From contig VIIQ02000043.1 in NCBI GenBank assembly GCA_007449985.2, positions 204,001 through 268,000 of the forward strand: 64,000 nt of DNA, written 5' to 3'. The notes beneath the pieces are model-generated. The model was not told the origin of the DNA and did no database searches. It saw only the letters and a program-made list of their open reading frames with translations. Numbering within the stretch: the stretch's first letter is position 1; each line of letters opens with the position of its first letter. Shown here one piece after another: positions 36,687 to 47,601 of the stretch. The stretch is from Desmodesmus armatus. Taxonomy: Eukaryota; Chlorophyta; Chlorophyceae; Sphaeropleales; Scenedesmaceae. Made by a program: the position numbers and the translations under genes.

Positions 36687-38843
36687 ATGCCTACACCCGT
36701 GGCAGAGTGGTTGGGCACCGTGAGCGACCTCGACGCTCTGCTCACACTCGCCCAGCAGCAGACAGGAGATGTAGCCTTCGATTTGCAGACGTTGGAAGTG
36801 ATCGAAAAGATCTATTACCTTGGGGATGAGCTACCCCTGTCACAGCCAGCCTGGAGGCGCCTGGTGATGAAGGAGCAGGTGCGCACACCTGCAGTTTGCA
36901 ACTAATGCCACCAGATCCAGATTGTCTAGACAATGCGCATGTTCGGGTCTGCATCGGTTAGTAGCAGCAACCAGGACTGGCAGCAGCAGCAGGGTGCCGT
37001 ATGCACATGCACTGCACGCACCTGATGCTGCATGCAGCGCAGCAGCACAGGCAACCCCAGGGCCCGATCAGGCCGTCAGGCCAGCGGTTTGCTGAGCTGC
37101 ACTAACCTTGATGGTGATCAGCCCGTCTTGATGCCCTGCAGATTTTACTGAAGATCTGCAAGAGTCTGGCCGCCGCTGAAGGGCTGCCAACACAGCAACA
37201 GCAGGAAAAACCGAAAAACCGCTGTGACAGCAGGAACAGCAACAGCAGCACCAGCAGGAGTCCAGTCACGCTGCTCAGTACGCCTGCGCTGCTGCCTTCC
37301 TGCTGTTCACCTTCTGCGCAAATGCTGAGGAAGACCTTGACATCCCTTCAAACTTTCACCACACCAACCCTATGAAGGACGCCCTGCGGGCCCAGCTGCA
37401 GCAGTCGGGGCTGCTGCAGCACCTGCCTGCACTGCTCGATGCAGCATCAGATGCAATGGCTGAGCGCATGCAGCAGGCAGATACCCCGGCACCACCTCAC
37501 GCAAGCAGCAGCAGCAGCAGCAGCCACAGCGGCCCAGACCCCTCCCACACCAGCAACAGCAGTGGTACCAGCAGCACCTCCTACCTCTCTTGTCTGTCTG
37601 ACGAGTGCTTGGCAAAGCACGTGAAGCACCTGCTGTGCAGCTACCACAAGCTGCACACGCTGCTGCCCCCAGTGGCAGCATCCCTGCGCAGCTACGCCCA
37701 CAGCGCGCCTGCCCTGGCGCGCGTGGTGCACACAGCCATGCAGTACGTCAGCATGTTGATGCAGCCGCATCGGGTGCCTCGGGTAGTAACCTTCCGCCTT
37801 CCATGGAGTGCAGTTGACCTGCTGAGAGTCGCAAGGATTGCAGCCCAGGTTACCATTATCGTCGGGCTCATTGCATCACTGCAGTCAGAGGGTGAGGATG
37901 CTGTGACGCCAGGCATGCTGGCCAGCATGCCCCAGGCTGCTGCAATGTTCCTATCTCCCCACTACATCCCCAGCTTGGTCCTGGCGACCGGCGTCACAGT
38001 TTACGGGTCACTGGGGATGGAGCAGTGGCAGCAGGCGGCAGCAGCAGCCGCAGCGTCCCCGAACAGGAGCAGCAGCAGTCAAAGCCACCCTGGCAGCGCC
38101 AGCGCTAGCCGGAGCTTTCCAGCTAGTGCCACAGCGGCCACATCCCCGGGCTGGCCAGCAGATGTGGACCCATTTCAGGGGCAGGGGAGTGAACATTTCG
38201 AGCACCCTGATTGGCTGGCTGATGCAGAGGTCAGCTGGTACCGGGCGGGTGAGATGCTGAAAGCTCTCACGCCATGCCAGCAGCAGCTGTTTGGGCTGCT
38301 TGGGGTGGACAGCAAGGTGGTGCTGTGGGGAGCTGCTGACCTCAGCATCTCTGGTGGTGCGCACTACAACGACACAACAGCACTGACCAATGCCTATGGA
38401 TGGGTTCACGTCTTCTGGCAGCAGCAAGCCACTACCCAGCAGCAGCAGCAGCAGCAGTATAAGGAGCTTAGGGAGCAGCAGGGCAGGTTACTAATGCTGC
38501 TGCCAGCCTTGCTGCTGCAGCATGTGACTCAGCTTCCTGATGGTGGCTTGTTCCTGCAGACATGTGTCACTGCAGTCAACAGCTGCAGCGCGCTCCTTCA
38601 GGTCACGTCGTTGTTCCAGCAGCAGCAGCAGCAGCAGGAGGAGGAGGGGGTCCGGGAGGGAAGGGCAGTGCATTTCCCTGCAGCTGAGCTTGTGAACGAG
38701 CTGCTGCCGGCTGTGCTGACGCTTTCTGCAAGGGTCAGGAAGCTCAAGGCCAGGGAGCCAGGGGACCCGGAGGCAGATATGGTCATGTCACCAGGCCCTG
38801 TTGTCACTCGCAAATTGTGCATGGATGCCTATGTTCAGGTGAT

Positions 38844-40924
38844 TGTAGCGTCCTTATTGGTGCATGCGTGCTTTTGTGTACACCTGTCAGAGCAACTTGC
38901 ATTACAGGTGTGACATGTGTGATGCAGTTACTCTGCCAGTTGCCAGCCCAGCCATTTAGGCCGTGCACCCGCCACATTCATTGGTGGTGCATGGATCTAG
39001 CTTACAGACATGTAGCCGTCGTAACCCCGGGCTCGCCAGCTTTTGGCCCGTTAGAGCAGCCAGAGCCAGTTGTCAGCCAGTTGTCTGTGTTCAGTCTCGG
39101 TCGATAGACGTGGTCTCCCGAGCTCTCAGTTGTCGTTTCAGGTTTCAAACTCAGTTAATTGAGTGTCTCTCCTGGGTTCCAGTTATCTTCTGTGTCTCTT
39201 GAGATTTTACATCTGAAGATCGCTAGTGGTGCTCACCTCTCGCGTTGCGATTGTGGGCAGCATCCCTCTCCCTTTCTAGTCGCAGCATCTCAGTCTTTAT
39301 GGTGGAGTCGGAGGGCATGCTGTCCTAGAGGCAGCACCCTAGCGGTCTCTCACTCCTAGCCCCTTCAGCTAGTCACTCCCAGACCCGCCTGCAGCATGGT
39401 CCGAATTCTGCCTTACGGATTCGGTCGTTTCGTGGAGGTGGATGAGCAGTTTCTCACGCAAGGCAGCCAGTCACAGCAGTTGCAGCATGCTGAGGCAGAG
39501 CGTGCTGCAGCACAGGAACAGGCCAGTCAGCTGCAGCGGCAGCTGGAGCTTTCTGAGCAGCGGACCCGGCAGCTGGAGCAGCTACTGCAGCAGGCAGAGT
39601 CACAGCAGGATCAGCTGTCCGCAGAGGCCCACCAGTGGTATGAGCTGTCCAAGCTGTTGCAGGACCGGCTTCAGCAGCAGTCACTTGGACAGGAGCAGCA
39701 ACTCCAGCAGGAGGTCACCAAGCTGCAGCAGCAGCTTGAGCACTCCAACAGTCGGTCTGAACAGCTGGAGCAGCAGCTACAGTGTTCCCAGCAGCAGCTT
39801 CAATGCGCGGAGCAGCAGGCCCAACAGCAGCAGTTACAGTACAACCAGCGGGAGCGCTTGCAGCTTCAAGAGCAGCAGGACCAGTGTATCCAGCTCCAGT
39901 TCCAGGTCATTCAGCTGCAAACCCAGGTCATCCAGGTACAGTCGCAGCTGGAGCAGACCCAACAGCAGTCTCAACAGCAGCAGTGTCGCTTACAGGACCA
40001 GCTAGAGGCTACCCAGCAGTCTGTCCAGCCCTTGCAGCAACAGGTCCGTCAGCTACAGCAGGACCTGCAGTTGTCTCAACACCAGTTGCATGAGGCAGCT
40101 TCCATGCACGACCAGTTGACTGCAGAGGTGCAGCACTGGTACGGCAAAGCTTGCAGCAGCCAAGCCGAGCTGCGGCAGGTGCAGCAGCAGCATGACAGCA
40201 TGGCTGCTGAGCTGCAGCTGTGGCGGCAGTGGGCTGCCCAGCAACAGCAGCTAGATGCCCCGCAGCAGTTTGACAGTCAGGAGGCTGGCACACCCCCTGG
40301 GTACCCGCCTCTTGCTGCCCCTAGTGCCAGCAGCGGCTGCAGCAGCCCCGTCTCTGCTGCTGCCTTCTCCAGCAGCAGTGGCAACAGCAGCCCTGTCACA
40401 GCTTTCCCTTCTGGCAGCAACAGCCCGGTCAGCCTTGCCCCCAGCGGCAACGGTGGCTGGCAGGATGATGCCTTTGACGACACACGCAGCAGTGTGTTGC
40501 CGTTGGTGGTTGCTCCTGTGGGTGGTTCTGGGGACTTCGCACTTGTCCCCTCCCCGTCTGTTTCTTGTTTGGCCCTTGCATCAGGTGGTTTTTCTGGCGC
40601 ATTTGTGTTTGGTGGCTACGCATCTGCAGCTCCGCAGGTCCGCAGCCGAGTCGGTCTTCCCTTCTCAGCAGCAGCAGCAGCTGCAGTGCAGCTCCCTGAG
40701 CGCACTGCTGGTGGCTTAGACCAGGTGCCCTAGTCTAGGTCAGTTGGAGGCCCCGGTCCCCCGTAGTGCGTTTTTTTTTCTGGCAGCAGCGCGCAGCTGG
40801 TGTGTGCTGTTTCTGCACACTTGTCTGGTTTGGTTGGTAAGTGCTTTGAGTGCCAGCACTGCCCTGCCCTGGTGACTGTGGGTTGTGGGCGATTGTAACC
40901 GCTTACATCAAAAGGATCACTACA
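38844..40924 (+). mobile_element. transposon E1 with short inverted ends and a coiled-coil gene
   Basis: It begins TGTAGCGTCCTTATTGG and ends AAGGATCACTACA. Turned round, the right end reads TGTAGTGATCCTTTTGATG, an imperfect inverted copy over about 25 bases. Its first 146 bases are identical to the start of E2 (40928-41073), and its last 35 or so bases to the end of E2. It carries one intact ORF (39396-40733) and no recognisable transposase or reverse transcriptase. E1 and E2 lie head to tail, separated by TTA, and the pair is flanked by TGAT. Confidence 0.65.
39396..40733 (+). CDS. Gln-rich coiled-coil protein of element E1
   Basis: A single exon of 445 codons from ATG at 39396 to TAG. Residues about 25-290 form a nearly unbroken coiled coil, rich in Q, L and E (for example QLQRQLELSEQRTRQLEQLL), with the repeated sub-motif AEVQHWY/AEAHQWYE at two places. 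The last 150 residues are Ser/Pro/Gly-rich with repeated SSPV/NSPV motifs. There is no catalytic domain, zinc knuckle or signal peptide. An intact frame inside a mobile element suggests that the protein matters to the element, for example as a gag-like or DNA-binding accessory factor, but this is a guess. Confidence 0.7.
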   Translation: MVRILPYGFGRFVEVDEQFLTQGSQSQQLQHAEAERAAAQEQASQLQRQLELSEQRTRQLEQLLQQAESQQDQLSAEAHQWYELSKLLQDRLQQQSLGQEQQLQQEVTKLQQQLEHSNSRSEQLEQQLQCSQQQLQCAEQQAQQQQLQYNQRERLQLQEQQDQCIQLQFQVIQLQTQVIQVQSQLEQTQQQSQQQQCRLQDQLEATQQSVQPLQQQVRQLQQDLQLSQHQLHEAASMHDQLTAEVQHWYGKACSSQAELRQVQQQHDSMAAELQLWRQWAAQQQQLDAPQQFDSQEAGTPPGYPPLAAPSASSGCSSPVSAAAFSSSSGNSSPVTAFPSGSNSPVSLAPSGNGGWQDDAFDDTRSSVLPLVVAPVGGSGDFALVPSPSVSCLALASGGFSGAFVFGGYASAAPQVRSRVGLPFSAAAAAAVQLPERTAGGLDQVP

Positions 40925-40927
40925 TTA

Positions 40928-41561
40928 TGTAGCGTCCTTATTGGTGCATGCGTGCTTTTGTGTACACCTGTCAGAGCAACTTGCATTACAGGTGTGACAT
41001 GTGTGATGCAGTTACTCTGCCAGTTGCCAGCCCAGCCATTTAGGCCGTGCACCCGCCACATTCATTGGTGGTGTAGGTCTAGCTTGTTGGTGTGCTTTCA
41101 GTTTTCTGTTGTGGTGCGTGTGTGCGCTTTTCTGGTTGGTCAGGAGGATTTGAGGCGGGTACTGTCCTTCCGCTCTTCCTGCTCTGGGGGGGTAGGAGGC
41201 GTAGCCACGCAGTTGTCGAGCAGGCTGAGCGTTAGTCCAGCAGTTGGAGACTGACGTGTGTAGAGATGGGTGAGACTGCAGTGAGAATGCAGTGATCAGC
41301 CTGTTGTGGTGAAGTGGACACTATACAGTATCAGGGTGTCGTGATGAGAGTGAGAAAGAAAGTGTATCAATTGGACAGCCTGCATGAAGCATGTGTCAGT
41401 GTGTCGGTCTACAGTGGATGTCGATGAGGTCGATACAGCAAGGATACTCGGTTCCTGTGACTACAGTACTCACTGTAACATGTGATGTGTGGTGTTGTGC
41501 AGTGTGGTGTGTTAAATGCAGATGAACGATTGTAACCGCTTACATCAAAAGGATCACTACA
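40928..41561 (+). mobile_element. transposon E2, short relative of E1
   Basis: 634 bp with the same ends as E1 (TGTAGCGTCC...GGATCACTACA). Only the first 146 and last 35 or so bases match E1; the interior is different and has no long ORF. It lies three bases (TTA) after E1, in the same orientation. Confidence 0.65.
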
Positions 41562-41627
41562 TGATGCAGCTGCTGCTGGTGCTGATTCAGCTGTCACACA
41601 AGCAGGCAGCAAGCGGAGCTGCTGCTG

Positions 41628-41659
<32 letters not shown>

Positions 41660-42790
41660 ACTGCCACACGTGGAACAGATGCCACCAATGGCCTCTCTGT
41701 GGACGTGGTCCTGTCAGCACTGTCAGACCGTCTTTGTGAGGTGCTGAGTGCTCTAGAGGGCTTTGTGCGCAGCGCAGCACTAGCAGCCATAGAGTCACCA
41801 GAAGGCGGGCAGCCCAGCGACATACTCACCAAAGGCGCCGGCCGCGCAGTGCTTGGGATCTTAGACCTGTTCAGCCCTGAGCAACAGCCCCTTGCACACA
41901 TTGCCTTCAGCACAGCGCCTGGCAGCCCTGAGCGCAAGCGCCTGTACAGCCTGCACTTCAGCCTGCACAAGCTTGCTAGGACGTTGTGGGGCCGGGGCCC
42001 GGGGGCGCACTCGCAAGCTATGGCTTGCGCTGCTAGTCTTGGGGCATGCTGCCCTGCAACCTTGATGACGCAATCAGCACCAGCACCAGCCTCAGCAACA
42101 GCACCAGCACCAGCCTCAGCAACAGCACCAGCAGCAGCAGTTGACGGTGATGCAGTGCCGGCGGCTACTAGCACCACTACCATCCACACATCCTTCCTGT
42201 CAGAAGAAAACTGGCCAGCTTCTCCTGGTGAGGCGGTGTCTGTTCTGCCCAGCCTGGCGCTTGCAGGCCGCTACTGCCTGCTGGAAGCTCAGCGCCTGCA
42301 GCGAGACACACCTCTGCGGCTGTTGGATGAGGATACTACCAGCATGATGCTGCGGTCCAGCACCCTGTGGCTGAGCATCCCCACTGTCATTCGCCAGCTG
42401 GTGGTACTGGGATATGACACACTGGCGCTTCAGCAGGCAGTAGCAGAGGCAGCTGATATTGCCGATGTAGTCATTATGGCACTGGGCAGCAGCAGCAGCA
42501 ACAGCAGCAGCAACAGCAGCAGCAACAGCAGACTCATTGCCACCTTTGCTCAGAAGCTGCGGGCAGCTGGGGAGGCGCTGGCGTGAATTGCTGTGCAAGG
42601 GGTCTGCAACAACCCCGCATGCGCAAGCGTGGATGGTGGCACAGAGCAGAGCATTGTGTCAGGCAAGGGCAGGTGTGGTGGGTGCAGGACGGCCTACTAC
42701 TGCAGCACGTGGTGCCAGCGGCAGAGCTGGCCCCAGCACAAGCCGCTGTGTAAGGCGCTGGCAGCTGCTGCTGAGCGGGACAGCAGTTGA

Positions 42791-43707
42791 AGCACAGTCA
42801 GCAGCACAGCCCGCAGCAGTTTTGGAGGAGGACAGCATGGGTTATGCAGCATTGCTTGAGTTGAGCACAGCTGGCAAGCCAGCGCCGTCCCCATCGGCAG
42901 CAGCTGGTGACCAGGCTGACTCAGCCAGCAAGCTCCCGTATGGAGTGTCTATGGGATGCCGTCCCGAGTATGTCAATATGATGGTTGTTGGTAGAACTTA
43001 TGTGGCACTTCTTGTGGCATAGACATCAGCATTCATGAATGCAGCGTGTTCACAGGCAGCAATGCCATGGCCAGCTATCAGCAGTGCAACTATTTGTACC
43101 TGGTGTTCCGTTGTTTGGCTGTACCCACTTTGTGTGAGGAAATGGATTCTTGACACGCGTTTGTACAGGGTCGGCGGATGATGATGATGATGTATGGTTG
43201 GATCTGTGGCTTGATCTTCATGAACAGGTGCAAGCTTGTAGCTGCGATGACATGCACAATCGTTGATCAATGCACAATTTTTTTGTGCAATGTGTTTGAA
43301 ATGTGTTTGCAATGTGTTTTTAGGAACAAGTATCTCAGAAAGCAACGCGCAGCAGTTGAATGCGTGCAGTCAGGGACGTCCGTTCTACCAAGGACGTTTT
43401 TGCATCAATGACAAGTCACAAGCAACCCATTACATGTCTGGATGAATAATTTATCACGTTTCAACAAGCGCTGCGCTTCAACATCAGTCCTTCGCAGCAC
43501 AGCGCAGCAAAGCATACAGCATACTACCACTAGGGCACCCTTGCCTGACAGGAATAGTTTCAGTGTTTCTCATTCGAGCATCCGAGGCAAGAACCTAGTT
43601 GGAAGCCGGGTAAGCAACGCCTTGTGCATCGCACCTCATGACTGAGTCTTTCTTGTGCGTCCGCATTCTGACACACCGCATTCCTCTACCTTCAGGCATT
43701 AACAGAC
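42791..43707. other. intergenic between MYND paralogues 2 and 3
   Basis: No gene is recognised. A run of ATG/ATGATG lies near 43178-43192. The region just before 43708 is the 5' flank of paralogue 3. Confidence 0.4.
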
Positions 43708-45572
43708 ATGTATGCTGCACTGTTCAGCGTCAGGCCGCCCTCAAGCACCAATGCGGTGGAAGAGTGGCTGGCCAGAGTTGACGACCTCGAGCGCCTGAAA
43801 GACGTGAAAGACAGTCAGCAGGGAGCGCTGTTGGCTTGCGATTACTACGGGCTCGTGCAGTGCTTGGAAGCCATGTCCCTGTCGCAGCAGGACTGGAGGC
43901 GCCTGGTGTTGAAGGAACAGGTGTGCTTGTTCAGGGCCACAATGTCCCCTTTTGCTGCTGTCACAGCAGATTGTGGTGGCCCGCTTGTCAATTAGGAACA
44001 CATGTCGCTGAGTCTTGCTGACCAGCCGCCGAGCCAACGGGAAGGCAGCAAATGGGGTGGTGTCACTTCGTCTGGCAGCTGACAACAGACATGCTGCAGC
44101 CCGTTGCAACTGAAGCACCCAGTATGAAATGATTCTGACAGTGTGCACCCGAAAACGTGAAATGCACCATGCAGATACTGCTGAAGATCTGCAGAAGCCT
44201 TGCCAGCCGACCCCCAGCAGAGCAGCAGGTGCCCATGCAGCGGCTGATGCGCATGGTCAGTTCGGCATTTGCTGGCCAGCCATCAGCACAGCAGCCACAG
44301 CCACAGCCTGAGGCTGAATGCAGCTTTTTACTGCCCCATACCAACGCTGCCATCCTGTTGGTCAAGTTCCTGTACATGGCTTTCAAGGACTTGCAGCGCA
44401 ATCAAGATGACCCACTCGACCCCCTCTCAGATGCCCTGCGCGCCCAGGTGCAGCAGTCAGGGCTGCTGCAGCGCCTGCCTGTGCTGCTTGACGCAGCAGC
44501 AGACGCAATGGCCGCGCGCGTGCAGCCCTACGCAGGCGCGCCTGATGGTAGCAGCGGCAATGGCAGCAGCAGTAGCGGCAGCCACGGTGCCTTGCCCAGC
44601 ATCGCTAGCAGTCCCACTGGCAGTGGTGTCAACTACCACAGCCTGTCAGAATATTCCCTGCTGAACCATGTGCAGCACCTGTTGTACATCCACTACAGGA
44701 TGCACATGCTGCTGCCCCAGGATGAGGCATCACTGCGCACCTACGCCGCTAGCGCCCCTGCCCTGGCGCGCGTGGTGCACACAGCCATGCAGTACGCCAG
44801 CATGGTGATGCACGGTGCTGAGCAGCTAGACGCAGATGATGACTCATCAAGTTCCTGCATGGCTCCTCGGAGGATGCGTATGACCTGCAGGAACTAGTGC
44901 TGGAAACCCTCCTGCATGCCACAACAGCCATGATCATCCCTGCTCGATTGGATAAGGAGCTTGCATGTGAGGCAGGCGGGGCTCACCCCAGCGCACTTGC
45001 CAGCATGCCGGAGGCTGCCGCCCTGTTCCTGTCCCCCCACTACCTCAACAGCCTGGCCTTGGCAACAGGTGTCACAGTGTTTGGCTTGCTGGAGGTTGAG
45101 CAGCAGCAGCATGTGTCAGCACCAGCGTCCTCAAGCAGCGGCAGCTGTGGCAGTCGTGGTGGCACCACTACCAGCAACGGCAGCAGCACCAGCAACGACT
45201 GCGACACAGGCAGCCACACCAGCAGCACTAGCAGGATCCCCGCACCCAACACTGTCAGTGCTCGTGAGAGAATGGCATGTATGGGTGTTGCTGAGGCCTG
45301 GCAGAAGGCCGGTGAAATGCAGAGAGGCCTCACACCTTGCCAGCAGCAGCTGTTTGAGCTGCTTGGGGTGGACAGCAGGGTGGTGTTGTGGGCGGCTGCT
45401 GCCTTCAGCAGCCCTGATGCCCCTGACAGTGTCGGCATACACAGCAGTGATGCAACAGCACTGATCACTGCCTGCCTGGGTGTCAGTGAGTTTTGGCATC
45501 CGTACTCTGTGGGCAGTACCCCTCCCCAACAGCAACAGTACCAGCAGGAGCAGAAGCAGAAGCAAAAAAAGC

Positions 45573-46070
45573 TGTTGCGAAGTAGGAGCAACACCAGTCA
45601 CGGACTCAGAGAAGTCGCGTGTGGTAACGTGTTGTGCCCTATCCAAGGGGTTACGAGTACAACCCTGATGGAATCATGCGGATATGTAGGCTAATACATG
45701 TCCCCGCAGCATCCGGTAGCCTTTTGCTCACAACATGTGGTAGCGGAGAACAGGTGAGGCCTTAGCGCACTCTTAGAGCGCCTGGCCTGCAACCCTGGCG
45801 TATCGGGATCGAATCCCAGCAAAGGCGATCGTCCGAAACAACCAAAGCGATCTCGAGTGGGTCTCGCGTATGGCCGTCGAGACGCCGGCCGTTGTAGGTG
45901 GGCGGCGTGTTGCGAAGTAGGAGCAACACCAGTCACGGACTCAGAGAAGTCGCGTGTGGTAACGTGTTGTGCCCTATCCAAGGGGTTACGAGTACAACCC
46001 TGATGGAATCATGCGGATATGTAGGCTAATACATGTCCCCGCAGCATCCGGTAGCCTTTTGCTCACAACA
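45573..46070 (+). mobile_element. TRIM-like LTR element, 498 bp
   Basis: Two direct repeats of 163 bp (45573-45735 and 45908-46070) are identical base for base. Each starts TGTTG and ends CAACA, the standard TG...CA LTR form with 5-bp inverted ends. The 172-bp interior opens two bases after the LTR with TGGTAGCGGAGAAC, a possible tRNA primer site, and ends in a purine-rich GTAGGTGGGCGGCG before the right LTR. The flanks share AAGC (four bases; a fifth differs). It has no coding capacity, as in terminal-repeat retrotransposons in miniature. Identical LTRs mean a very recent insertion. Confidence 0.88.
45759..45826 (+). ncRNA. tRNA-like segment inside the TRIM element
   Basis: Sixty-eight bases look like a decayed tRNA: GCCTT and AAGGC can pair as a short acceptor stem, AGCGCACTCTTAGAGCGC as a D arm, CCTGG-x-CCTGG as an anticodon stem with one mismatch, and GGGATCGAATCCC as a T arm and B box. 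It is probably a captured tRNA or SINE head, not a working tRNA. Confidence 0.35.
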
Positions 46071-47601
46071 CAAGCAGCTAAGGGAGGTTGAGGGCAAGGT
46101 GCATATGCTGCTGCCATCGTTGCTGCTGCACTATGCAGCAGGGCTCCCGAACAGCAACATGTTCCTGCAGGCCTGCATCAGCACAGCATACAGTAGCAGA
46201 AAGGCGCTGCATGTATGCCGGATGGCCCAGTGGGGTTTGTTCCTACAGCCGCAGCAGGTGCAGGGACTGATGCTAGCATCAGCGCTGCAGCAGCTCTTTC
46301 TGCAGCACGAGCAGGAAGAGAGGGAGCCTGAGTTCCCTGCAGCTGAGCTAGTCACGGAGCTTCTGCCAACAGTGCTAAAAGTGTCAGCAAGGGTCAAGAA
46401 GCTGCTGATAGCCAGCCTGCCGGGCAGTCCTGAGGCAGCAGCCGGCCCTTGCATCACCCCTGGCCTCTGCAGGGAGGCCTGCACCAGCATTGCACGGCTG
46501 CTGGTGCCTCTGGTGCAGTTGTCGCACAGTCATGTGTCAGAGGTGGGCTCGGCAGTGGACATATTCCTACCAGTCCTGCAGGACCGCCTGTGTCAGATGC
46601 TGAGCGCCCTTGAGTGCTTTGTGCGCAGCGCAGCAGCAACAGACCTCTCAGCTGCAGCCCAGCCAACCAACAGCCTGTCAGACAGCACCCGCAGCGCAAT
46701 CACAGAGGTTGCTTGGCTGTTCAGGAGGAACACACAGCACATTGGGCGCTCCTTCACACCAGACAACCAGCCCCTTACGCGCCTCGCCCTCAGCACAGCA
46801 CCTGGCAGCCCTGAGCGCAAGCGCCTGTACAGCCTGCTCTTCAGCCTGCACAAGCTTGCCAGCACCTTGTGGGGCAGGGGCACAGGCATGCACTCTATGG
46901 CTGCGGTCTGCACAGATGCTATCATAGTGTCTTGCTCCTCGCCTTTGGTCACGCATGCAGAACCAGGACCACCACCAGCAGCAGCAGCAGATGGTGATGG
47001 CGCCGTCCCACAGGCTATCTTCATTCACACCGCAGGGCCTGCAGCGCGGCCTGCCTCTGCTGCTCAGGTCATGTCTCTGCTGCTCAGCCTGGTGCTGAGC
47101 GGCCGCTGCTGCCTGGTGGAGGCTCAGCGCATGCAGCAGGACACCCCTGATGCATTTGCCCCAGGGTCATGCACAGATTGCATCCTAGGGCTCTGCGAGA
47201 TGTGGCTGGACATCCCCAGCGTGTCCCAGCAACTGTCAGCTCTGGGCTACTCCCCTCTGGCACTGGAGCAGGCAGCAACAGCAGCACTGCGAGCATATGA
47301 TGCAGCAAAAGCAGACACTGCTGCGCTTGGGCGCCCTTCGCACAGCAGCCTGGCCACTCTGGCGCAGAAGCTGCAGGCAGCGGGGGCGGCCCTTGCATCC
47401 GTTGCTGTGGGGGGTGTCTGCAACAACCCCTTGTGCACAAACATGGATGGAGCTACAGAGACGGGCATTGTGTCAGGTGGCAAGTGCAGTGGGTGCAGGA
47501 CGGCCTATTACTGCAGCCCCAACTGCCAGCGTCAGATCTGGAAGCAGCACAAGCCGGTCTGCCGCGCACTGGCAGCTGCAGCTGCACAGGCTAGCAGCTG
47601 A

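Larger units (their letters stand above)
36687..42790 (+). pseudogene. MYND protein, paralogue 2, interrupted by two transposons
   Basis: Exon 1 is 36687-36878 (MPTPVAEWLG...LVMKEQ, GTGCGC donor). Exon 2 starts at 37142 (ILLKICKSLA). It is like paralogue 1 but has a frame break in an A-rich and CAG-rich stretch at about 37200-37240. The frame then stays open from 37372 to 38843, where 2.7 kb of mobile DNA is inserted with a TGAT duplication (38840-38843 and 41562-41565). Removing the insert joins YVQV to MQLLLVLIQLS with the same spacing as paralogue 3. Downstream the frame reaches a TGA at 42584-42586, where the paralogues have Ser (EALAS-AV). After it the MYND finger (CNNPAC, CGGC, YYCSTWCQRQSWPQHKPLC) is still well kept to the TGA at 42788-42790. 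With three defects it is most simply a recent pseudogene, though the kept finger suggests recent loss. Confidence 0.7.
43708..47601 (+). pseudogene. MYND protein, paralogue 3, interrupted by a young LTR element
   Basis: Exon 1 is 43708-43920 (71 codons, ending in RRLVLKEQ; GTGTGC donor). Exon 2 begins at 44175 (ILLKICRSLASRPP). The frame breaks once near 44840-44870: reading on without a shift gives a stop at 44895-44897, while the shifted frame continues with FLHGSSEDAYDLQEL as in the paralogues. A 498-bp LTR element then interrupts a Gln/Lys-rich stretch at 45573-46070. Taking it out with its AAGC duplication restores an open frame (KQKK then QLREVEGK). The rest is open to TGA at 47601 and ends in a complete MYND finger (CNNPLC, CSGC, YYCSPNCQRQIWKQHKPVC). 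With a single-base break and a removable insertion, an intact allele may exist. Confidence 0.7.

Noticed and set aside
39442..40719. Alternative frames inside the coiled-coil ORF of E1
   Set aside because: Ser- or Pro-rich shadows of the CAG-rich coding frame; only the 39396-40733 frame has an ATG, heptads and full length.
38844..41073. E1 plus E2 as one LTR retrotransposon with 146-bp LTRs
   Set aside because: The right-end sequence is found at the end of both units, and the 146-bp repeat does not end in CA in both copies; two elements with inverted ends explain the layout better.
38839..41569. The 2.7-kb insert as an intron of paralogue 2 (a 44-base intron plus insert, or an introner element)
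   Set aside because: GT and AG are at hand, but removal at the TGAT duplication gives the same residue spacing as paralogue 3 without a gap, which fits a transposon in an exon better. Splicing out of the insert is not excluded.
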